Assembly (NCBI GenBank): GCA_019055375.1
Contig: JAHQIW010005207.1
Span: forward strand, 105,213 to 169,212
DNA length: 64,000 bases
Source: Parelaphostrongylus tenuis
Taxonomy: Eukaryota > Nematoda > Chromadorea > Rhabditida > Metastrongylidae
Direction of reading: 5' to 3'
A program made the position numbers and the translations under genes. The notes below the pieces were generated by a model. The model made no database searches and had not been told where the DNA came from. It saw nothing but the letters and a program-made list of their open reading frames with translations. Positions 56,829 through 64,000 of the stretch are shown piece after piece (positions within the stretch are counted from its first letter, which is position 1; every line of letters starts with the position of its first letter).

Positions 56829-57332
56829 CCACGGACCTCCCTCTTTGAGGGATCCCGCCCGGTTAGTCGCGAGGGCACGTGGCGCGTCCCCAGGTGGTGG
56901 ATAGGGGAATAAAGCGCGAACCAAAAGCGACCGTGTGCTTCCCAGAGACGCAGGTGGATTCAGGGGACGAGCTCCCTGCTTCTGCAGCGCCGACTTGACA
57001 AAACTCTATTTCTACGAGTCAAGTCGGCCAAAAGCCTGCAATCAAGCGGCTGGGAAGTACATGGGAGGCGGTTAGGAGTCGCCTCCAACAAATAAGCTCC
57101 TCCCGCTCCTCCGAGAGAGACTGGCAAGCTACTCGTGAGTACCCAGCCCCCACGATTAGAGCCTGACAAGCTACACGTTGGGTATCAAAAATGCCAAAAA
57201 CAGTAACAAATATGGGCCTCATTCCCTGACCCCGAAAGAGCCCCTGGTACGGCAGCGCCAGGTAGGACGAGTACGGAGAGGCTGCTAAAATCTCAGGGCC
57301 GAACTAGGCTGCCAAGATCGAAACGGACTAAA
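56829..57332 (+). promoter_or_regulatory. RTE 5' leader, GC-rich and structured
   Basis: Untranslated leader presumed to hold the internal promoter. It contains a TCCCTC/GAGGGA hairpin at about 56,838-56,852 and an 11-bp perfect hairpin, GCCGACTTGAC (56,989-56,999) with GTCAAGTCGGC (57,018-57,028), around an 18-nt loop. Promoter function is inferred only. Confidence 0.5.
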
Positions 57333-59327
57333 ATGACGATCTGTACCTACAATGCAAGAACCCTTGCTCAACAATCCGCTGTAGAAGATCTGTTGATTCA
57401 AGCAAGAAGAATAAGGTACGACGTCATTGGCCTGGCTGAGACGAGAAGGCGCCATACTTTTCACGCTGTCTATGACACCGGAGAAGAACTGTTCCTTGGA
57501 ACATGCGATCGCAGAGGTGTCGGTGGCGTTGGCGTCCTCGTCAAATCGAATTTGACCGTGAACATTGATTCGTTCCAACAACTAACAACCCGCATCGGAC
57601 GATTACGGTTGAAACGATGTGGTTCTATGCCGGCTTTGACCATCTTCGTTGCTTACGCACCAGCATCAAGCTATGACGAAGACGAAGTCGAAGCGTTCTA
57701 TATGGACCTCGAAAAATTCTTCAGAGAAGATCATACATTCTTCAAGGTCATTGTCGGAGATTTTAACGCAAAAATTGGACCTAGAAGAACGTCTGAAGAA
57801 CGTCACATAGGGACCCACGGACTAGAATGGAATGAACAGGGTGAGAGGCTATCCGAGTTTATCATGACCACCCAAACCATCCATGGTAACTCGCAATTCC
57901 AAAAGCCTCTCTCTCAGCGATGGACGTGGGAGTCTCCCAATGGAGAGTACCATAACGAAATAGATCACATCATAGTAAATCGAAGGTTTTGCCTGACCGA
58001 CGTCGCTGTTGTTCCCAAGTTCTACACGAGATCAGACCATCGCCTCCTCCGCGCAACGTTCCGATTTTCGAGGAGAGGAGAGAAAGCCGCTAAATTTAAA
58101 CAACGAAGTCCCAGAACTACCATAAACTGGGATGTATTCAAATCATTAGTCGGCTCTTGGGAAGATACCGTTGTCGACAACATCGACGAAGAATACGATC
58201 GACTCGTTGAATATTTTCACGTTAGCGCTAAAAAAGCCGAGAGTCCTAAGGTCACGAAGAGACGCTTGTCTCCGCAGACACTCGAGCTGATACGTCAACG
58301 TGGAATCGCACGAGCCGCAGGCAACCGAAACCTTACGTCCGAACTTGCGAAACGATGCAGAGAAGCGATAAAAGAAGACCTTAAAGAGAGAAGAGCAGCA
58401 GTTATGGCAGAAGCTGCAGAAGCTGGGAAGAGCATTCGCAAAGCCCAGCGAGGCTTCGCCAACTATAAGACCAAGATGATTGCACTCCGATACCCTGACG
58501 GGACACTTACAGCTTCCAGAAGGGCTATGGAGAAAATCATCCACCAGTACTACTCGGATCTCTTCGCTAGCCATGTTCTCTTACCGTCATATAAATTGAA
58601 AGAGGACGAATATGTCGTTCCACCGGTCCTTCCTTCCGAAATCCGACATGCTATATCGTCGGTGAAAAACAGAACAACACCCGGTCCAGACAGGATTAGA
58701 CCAGAACACCTGAAGAACCTGCCGCCAGTTCTCATCAACACCCTGGCTCGGCTCTTCACTCGCTACCTGTCAGAATGCAAGGTCCCTATTCAATGGAAAA
58801 CCAGCAAGACCGTATCGTTGTTCAAAAAGGGAGACCTTCACGACATAGGCAATTATCGCCCAATCTGCTTGCTGTCCGTTGTCTATAAACTCTTTACTCG
58901 AGTCATCCTGAACAGGATTGACAGAACACTGGACGAAGGACAGCCATGCGAACAAGCAGGGTTCAGAAAAGGATTTAGTACCATGGACCACATCCACACG
59001 ATCACAAGACTCATTGAAGTTTCGCGAGAGTACAAACAACCACTCTGTCTCACTTTTATCGATCTGAAGAAAGCCTTTGATTCAGTGGAAACAGAAGCGG
59101 TTATAGAGGCTCTGGATAACCAGGGCGTCCCTACTCGGTACATAATGATCCTTCGTGAGCTTTATAAAGATTTCACGACCAGAATATCTCCATTCTACAA
59201 CAATATCACCATTGACGTAAGAAGAGGGGGTTCGACAAGGCGATACAATATCGCCAAAACTATTCACTGCCACCCTACAAAACGTCATGCGAACTTTAGA
59301 ATGGGACGAAATGGGAGTGAAAATTGA
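57333..59327 (+). pseudogene. endonuclease-reverse transcriptase ORF, frameshifted before RT motif B
   Basis: 664-codon frame from ATG 57,333. Endonuclease motifs: TICTYNARTL at the N-terminus, GLAETRR near residue 30, [10 protein letters not shown] near residue 145, SDHRLLRATF near residue 235. RT motifs: FKKGDLHDIGNYRPICLL near residue 500, QAGFRKGF near residue 540, catalytic FIDLKKAFD near residue 575. At about 59,227 the run of G is one base longer than in the copy at 33.3 kb, so the expected RRGVRQGD motif reads RRGGSTRRYN and the frame runs on to a false stop. The product would act in target-primed reverse transcription in the nucleus; here it lacks the FADD motif. Confidence 0.9.
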
Positions 59328-59712
59328 CGGTCGACAATTAAACCATCTTCGCTTTGCTGACGATATCGTTCTCATAACACCAAACATCAGCCAAGCGGAA
59401 CGAATGTTGACTGATTTCGACAACGCCTGTGGAAAGATCGGTCTTCAACTGAATCTAACGAAAACAATGTTCATGAGGAACGGATGGGTTTCTAATGCCC
59501 CATTCACGCTCAACGGAACGACAATTTCCGAATGCTCCAGTTACATCTATCTAGGTCGTGAAATCAACATGATGAACGACCTAGCCCCAGAGTTGAGCAG
59601 GAGGAAACGAGCGGCTTGGGGAACGTTTAAGAGCATCGAAGATGTAGTGAAGAGGACAAAGAACATCCGACTCCGTGCCCACCTTTTCGACTCGACAATT
59701 ATCCTGCCCTAA
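59240..59712 (+). pseudogene. RT 3' half of the same element (FADD motif)
   Basis: Continues the RT in the next frame: ISPKLF-equivalent region, LNHLRFADDIVLITP (catalytic FADD near 59,356), thumb region with SSYIYLGREINMMNDL, and RRKRAAWGTFKSIEDVVKR. A lost base near 59,705 creates an early stop at 59,710; the downstream ALTYAAETW region is in another frame. Confidence 0.88.
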
Positions 59713-60150
59713 CGTATGCAGCAGAAACCTGGTCGCTACGTAAGCAGGATGAAAGATCACTTGCCGTTATCGAACGCGCAGTCGAAAGGTCGATGCTAGG
59801 ATCCGAACTTCCGACCTACGTCAACGATCGAAAATCAGAGACGCCGTTCTACACGCCAGGATATCGAAAATAAGGTGGGCCGGACACGTGATGCGCTTCA
59901 ACGACAACTGATGGATGAGAGCCGTTACCGACTGGATTCCTCGGAACGTCAAGCGCTCTAAAGGAAGACCACTGACCCGTTGGTCCGATTTCTTCACGAA
60001 AGCGATGGAAGAAAGATATGATGCTCAGCGAATTCCTAGAGCAAGGAGGACCCACTGGGCTACTCTTGCACGCGATAGGGAAAAATGGAAGAGTTGCTGG
60101 TACCCGCTCGAGTCACTCGACGATCAACGGGACGACAGGTGATACAGGTG
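59713..60150 (+). pseudogene. C-terminal remnant and 3' end of the RTE element
   Basis: Encodes out of frame the TYAAETWSLRKQD, RWAGHVMRF-like and RWSDFFTKAMEERYDAQRIP segments that follow the RT in this family, then RARRTHWATLARDREKWK. Ends with the short GGTGATACAGG repeat just before the target-site duplication. The same 3' end is seen in the fragments at 15.5, 34.3 and 47.7 kb. Confidence 0.85.
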
Positions 60151-60164
60151 ATCATTTTTCCTAG

Positions 60165-60700
60165 ACAACGGGCAAGTCAGAATGAGAATTTATTCAGATC
60201 AAGTTCTGAGTGAATCAAAAAGGATTATGATGAAGTAAGACTTGACGAAAATCAGTGCTGAAGCGGTAGCTGAGGCAAGCAGAATCGGAAGTAATCAAGT
60301 GATGAGGAAAATGAAGGGTTTACATTTTGCCATTTGAACCTCTTCGTGACCTCGGAACCACCTCCTGTGCCTCTTTAATCCCCAAAGTGGGAGCGCAAAG
60401 GATGCTTGATTGTTACTTTCTAATTGTACTACCATGTTATTTTTTCAAGTTATCTTATATCTAAATAAATTATTTTTTGGGGAAAACAGCAGAAATGATA
60501 CAAGTGAAATAATATAATAAAACACTTGACTTGTTCCCAAGTTGGGGATTCGAGATGCGGTGAGTTCACTATCTTAAAAGAGTCACATAAGTTAAATATT
60601 TACAGGCTGCTCATCTACGCAACCTTACTTATTTCTTTAGTTATTCTATTTTATATTTTCATTTCTGAATACCACTCCTGAAATTTTGTCTATGTGTATT
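60165..60700. other. no gene seen
   Basis: AT-rich spacer between the two RTE-family elements. Confidence 0.4.
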
Positions 60701-62190
60701 GGAGAATAACGAAGTACTTCAACAGTAACTTGTCGAAGGTTCCGTACAGTCGTACTTGTGTACGTATCAAGGTGTATTATACATATAACGTCACACATAT
60801 TGGATACTTGAATGGTCCGCCTCCACAAATTGTAAAGACTCCAAAACGCTTCCAATTGCTTCTCTCCTCGCGAATGTCGCCCGTGGTGATAGTTTGGTTC
60901 AATTATAACGGCTGACGCTAGTTTCTTGCCATTATCTGTTAAAACGCTGGCAGCTGCGATTACAGCAATTTTTCTCACAAACCACGTTCTCGTAAAGTGT
61001 AGGCGATCGCCCTCGTGGGCTGGTGTATTCACGTGAGATCCACCTTAGTGTTTGCTACGTCCATCTGTTGTCCAATCTTCTTACTACATGACCAACCCCA
61101 CCTGCGTTTCGCAGATGTATATTCTTCTGTGTCACGAAAATAAGATAGTTCTCAAGAATTAAACTGCTCATCCCGGCCTGAACGTTGTAAATGTCGAGTG
61201 AATTTCAGTAGACAATGCTTAAGCACTCTAAAAGTACTTCGCAATAATCATGACTTGGTTGAAGTATCATCCATTTCACATCCTGTTGCACAGCAAAGCG
61301 CTGAAAAGGCGGTTCACTCGAAAAGGTTGGCGCATAGTTTTGAGACTATTATTTGGGTCATAATTTGTTTCAGAGACCGGAATGCAAACCTATGCTGCTC
61401 TCCTCCTTCTGTCTAATTCTTTCTTCATATTTATATATGTTCGTTAGACGTCCAAGGCACACTTACGAGGTGGTCTGCATAATCAGAGAATCATGCAGTT
61501 CAATTTGCTAACTTTAGCACCCATGAATTCTTCATAAACTGGATCTTCGTCCTGCTAATGCGTAACTCAAGCTTTTCCTCCTTCGCTAAGGTCACTGAGC
61601 ATCGTTTTCACTTCACGCGCTTCTCAAAAATATGACGATTTTACACGCGAAATAAAGGTTAGATAGAAATTTTCCATCAATCCGTAAGCTCTTTGTGTCT
61701 CAGTTGAGCGACTTCATATCAATGCACTGCGGCTGCAGACAGCTTTGGCAATATCGTATCGCCTTATCAAACATCTCTCTTCATGGGAATGGTAAGAGGT
61801 GTTTAGAAGCCGTACTTTTGTGATGCAATTTTGATAACAGTCAATAGAGTTCTTATGTAGGAAGGTTTCACTTCTTGATCGACCAGCGCTGACACGGCTC
61901 CGTTGGTTTTAACTTTATCAAGTGCTTTTCCATAATCAGTAGAAGCTGAGGTTGAGGGCAGGTGGTTTTCACGACTAAGCTCGATGATCCTCGACACAGT
62001 TTCAATGTTGTCCATGCAGCAAAACCCCTGACAAACTTGCTTTTTCAGATAGATGGGTCTCATAATGTTTTCTAAATGCGCAAGATAATCTTCGTTAAGA
62101 GCTTGTAAAGTACAGTCAGCAAGCATGCTGGATGCTTTACGAAGTTCCTTTCGGTGAGCCCTTCTGTAAAAAATTACTGTGCGTGGCATT
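60700..62190 (-). mobile_element. second RTE-family element, another decayed copy
   Basis: Minus-strand frame 62,189-61,803 holds the RT region CCMDNIETVSRIIELSRENH, then STDYGKALDKVKTNGAVSAL (motif A with the first catalytic Asp region changed) and PSYIRTLL. The 60,700-61,080 part is collinear with 39,920-40,200 of the other copy (shared phrases such as the RAIAYTLREHVVCEKN region). Middle part diverged. Confidence 0.72.
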
Positions 62191-62424
62191 TTTAACTGGT
62201 CTGAAAATTTTTCCTCAAAGGTAAGTAGGTATATGTGCTCTAAAAAAGAAAATAGACTGAGGTCTTTGTTGTCGTAAAGTCTGCACTAATGATATAAAAT
62301 CTGGAGCTGCGCTTTTTTTTTCATGATTTAAATCGCAACTCAAACTTCAAAGAACAAAATCTTAGGTTGTTTCTTTCCTGTGGTGATCCCGTGGTCCGAA
62401 GCGGAAATGGCCAAACGGAAAAGA

Positions 62425-62598
62425 CTACTGCAGAAATTTTCCGCTATCAATTACGTAACATGCCAAAGGAGATTTCGTCGGTCCATCTTCATTCTCCAAA
62501 GCCGACAGCGTAATACTAAAATCACACGGAGTTCCGAAAAAAACTTCTTCAAAGTAGATCTTTCTTGTGCTCTTTCCAGCTTCTTCTTTTGCTTGCAT
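62425..62598 (-). CDS. small unrecognised ORF, 57 aa
   Basis: ATG at 62,598 to TAG at 62,425. It encodes MQAKEEAGKSTRKIYFEEVF, then FGTPCDFSITLSALENEDG and a short tail ending FLQ. Codons are strongly purine-N-pyrimidine through the middle, which the opposite strand's frame lacks. It could be a terminal exon of the same transcript as the frame at 62,899-63,168. Family unknown. Confidence 0.25.
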   Translation of the reverse strand: MQAKEEAGKSTRKIYFEEVFFGTPCDFSITLSALENEDGPTKSPLACYVIDSGKFLQ

Positions 62599-62898
62599 CT
62601 ATGTAAGTTTTCATGCAAGGCTCTTCTGCAGGTGGTCTTTTGATATCACCCGTGTATAAATATGTTGCATTAGAGTCATGCCTCTATTTCCTTCTCTTTT
62701 CGAGCAACTCCTATGTGTGGTGAAGACGCAATATAATTTTCTTAATTGAGCAAGTGAAGCGAATTTCAGCACAAATCTTGGGCTTTTCGAGAAGCAGCTC
62801 ATAATTATTGACCGAACTTTTGTTCGTGGATCACGAGTGTCCACTTGCTGAGCTAACGCGAGTCCTCTTTGTTTCTTCTACGGCGATCACACGGAATT

Positions 62899-63168
62899 TT
62901 ATGCGACTTGCTGCTTCAGAAATTGCTCAAAGATCATGGACGTTGAAAGTTTTCTTGTATTATGGCGCAGGTTTAGAAGCAATCTCCACAGTGTGTCGTA
63001 CGCGTGTGCAACAGATCCGGTTCCGTTGACGTCCTGTGTATCCCGTGATTTTGTGAGCCTCTTACCGATCGTCTCAGCCCCTGGCGCATACACGGGACCA
63101 CCCAGTATCCGGAATACTAGGACTGGCTTTATGCTGGTTGTGTAGTTTGTATCCCTTCGATCCCTTGA
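62899..63168 (-). CDS. unrecognised open frame, 89 codons, coding-like
   Basis: Open on the minus strand from an upstream TAA at 63,169 to a TAA at 62,899. It reads TSIKPVLVFRILGGPVYAPG, then AETIGKRLTKSRDTQDVNG and AHAYDTLWRLLLNLRHNTRK. GC content is well above the surroundings. The plus strand is also open here (62,936-63,145), so strand is uncertain. No start codon is obvious and a splice acceptor near 63,168 would be needed. A repeat-derived sequence is a real alternative. Confidence 0.25.
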   Translation of the reverse strand, partial: SRDRRDTNYTTSIKPVLVFRILGGPVYAPGAETIGKRLTKSRDTQDVNGTGSVAHAYDTLWRLLLNLRHNTRKLSTSMIFEQFLKQQVA

Positions 63169-63169
63169 T

Positions 63170-64000
63170 TATCCTTACAAAAGTGAATTCTAGTCTTCAT
63201 GATGTCTATTCCAAGCATTTTTTTTCCGCGGCGAATGCTTTGCCTTTCTTCCTATCAAATGATTTGGCGATGAAGTCAGAACCGAAGTCAAAAAAGAAAA
63301 GTAGGAATGAGAAAGTTAACTGACCTCCCGCCCTCACACGCGTTGTGTTTGGGGGTGTTGAGTGAAGAGTGGTGGTGTCTGGAGGAGAGGAGTCACTTAA
63401 CGGCTGTTTTTCTAATTATATAGGACACTTGAACTAAAAAACAATTACCTATATACCTCAAGGGCACATGGAGAGGAATCGGTCCCAAAAAAATAACTGG
63501 TGGTTTGTTGAATATACTAGCTTTTGCACAGCGATAGCAGTTGCAATGTTGTTTTCAATAATAAACACACATTATGACCTGCCAAATAGGTTTTCTTTGG
63601 AGTAGGCAGCCCCCCCCCCCCCTGTGTGAAACAAGAAAATCAAACCAACGAAACCGTTATTCTTTTACTTTGATCTAAATAATCGAGTGCTAACAACTGA
63701 TTGAAAAAAAAATTGACGAACATTACACTTGCACATGTCACGGACACAACATCATTACTAGATGGCAATGGATAATATGCACCACACAATGTGTATCCAT
63801 TACGTATGGTAATAACACGGTTATGCCTTATGAACCTGAAGAAGGGATACTAAGCGGAAGAGACGTGAGGATCCACAGTGAACTTGCGACATGAATATTG
63901 GAGCAATTGATACCAAAGCACTTGTACCCAATTATCAGGAAAGTTTAACGGTAGTTATTATTCTAGAATTGAATACTTTTTTCGACATTATTTACTTTTA
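63170..64000. other. no gene seen; possible SINE tail
   Basis: GAGGATCCACAGTGAACTTG near 63,868 resembles the 3' end of family 1 SINEs (7.8 and 24 kb). No coding frame of note. Confidence 0.35.
63609..63621. repeat. poly-C tract
   Basis: CCCCCCCCCCCCC in AT-rich sequence. Confidence 0.85.

Larger units (their letters stand above)
56829..60150 (+). mobile_element. full-length RTE-type non-LTR retrotransposon, ORF broken
   Basis: 3.3-kb element flanked by a perfect 12-bp direct repeat ATCATTTTTCCT (56,817-56,828 and 60,151-60,162), which I take as its target-site duplication. Layout: GC-rich leader (56,829-57,332), one ORF with N-terminal apurinic-type endonuclease and central reverse transcriptase, and a tail ending in a GGTGATACAGGTG repeat. 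No poly(A) is seen, as is normal for RTE-like elements. It sits 4 nt past the duplicated flank of a foldback element. Lesions: an extra G at about 59,227, one lost base near 59,705, and a deletion near 59,803 relative to the copy at 33.9 kb. It is therefore non-autonomous now, but the intact duplication suggests a fairly recent insertion. Confidence 0.9.

Noticed and set aside
56829..56900. HDV-like ribozyme at the RTE 5' end
   Set aside because: First bases CCACG can pair with CGTGG downstream, but the spacing and remaining helices of the HDV-type fold could not be built by hand.
58146..58574. Minus-strand frame inside the RTE ORF
   Set aside because: Antisense shadow of the reverse transcriptase.
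1..64000. CRISPR arrays, rRNA genes, bacterial operons
   Set aside because: No regularly spaced direct repeats, no rRNA-like sequence and no operon-like gene packing; the window is eukaryotic.

Overview
The window looks like AT-rich nuclear DNA from a clade V (rhabditine/strongylid, hookworm-like) nematode. This is inferred from three things: a neuropeptide precursor of the nematode NLP-5 type, splice sites of the nematode TTTTAG type, and non-LTR retroelements with the RTE-like endonuclease/reverse transcriptase arrangement common in strongylid genomes. There are no bacterial-style operons. Almost every long reading frame is either a retroelement or chance.

Host genes. (1) An nlp-5-like neuropeptide gene on the minus strand: two exons at 27,518-27,635 and 27,023-27,139, then a terminal exon about 6.9 kb away at 19,929-20,086. 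Both introns restore a Gly codon inside the repeated GLGKR/GIGLGKR cassettes. (2) A three-exon minus-strand fragment at 34,621-35,157 that resembles the C-terminus of an ELO fatty-acid elongase and may be decayed. (3) Coding-like but unrecognised blocks at 27,951-29,080 (+, frameshifted), 52,811-53,340 (+), 55,250-55,520 (+) and 62,425-63,168 (-).

Mobile DNA dominates. One full-length RTE-type element lies at 56,829-60,150. It has a 12-bp target-site duplication, but its ORF is broken by a 1-base insertion before RT motif B and by later lesions. Truncated relatives lie at 5,095-5,760, 14,655-15,510, 33,150-34,300, 43,560-44,130 and 47,515-47,705. A second RTE family is decayed at 39,840-41,215 and 60,700-62,190. 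Six mariner remnants lie at 25,822, 35,368, 36,245, 37,218, 41,330 and 47,010. tRNA-derived SINEs are common from 7.5 to 8.2, 16 to 30 and at 46.7 kb.

The most interesting signal is a set of foldback/MITE-like elements (at least four sequence families) whose arms carry a hammerhead-ribozyme core: CUGANGA, stem II, GAAA, a palindromic stem III, a NUH triplet and a matched stem I. Six copies keep the conserved core. The copies at 37,773-37,833 (+) and 18,312-18,360 (+) have complete helices I, II and III on paper. The element at 53,503-54,129 is a nearly continuous 0.63-kb palindrome with an intact core in one arm and a position-3 mutant in the other. These look like type I (open helix I) hammerheads with very short palindromic helix III, carried by DNA-transposon-like inverted-repeat elements. 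I infer this from base pairing alone; no folding, cleavage test or database search was done.

Layout: 0-7 kb is sparse, with a foldback arm and an RTE fragment; 7.4-8.9 kb is TA microsatellites with two SINEs and a foldback element; 9-19 kb is foldbacks, an RTE fragment and SINEs; 19-28 kb is the nlp-5-like gene with repeats in its long intron; 28-33 kb is coding-like remnant then AT-rich DNA; 33-48 kb is RTE/mariner/foldback debris with the elongase-like fragment; 48-56 kb is mostly unique AT-rich DNA with CT/C-rich tracts and the palindrome; 56.5-62.2 kb is the two RTE elements; 62.4-64 kb is weak coding-like sequence.
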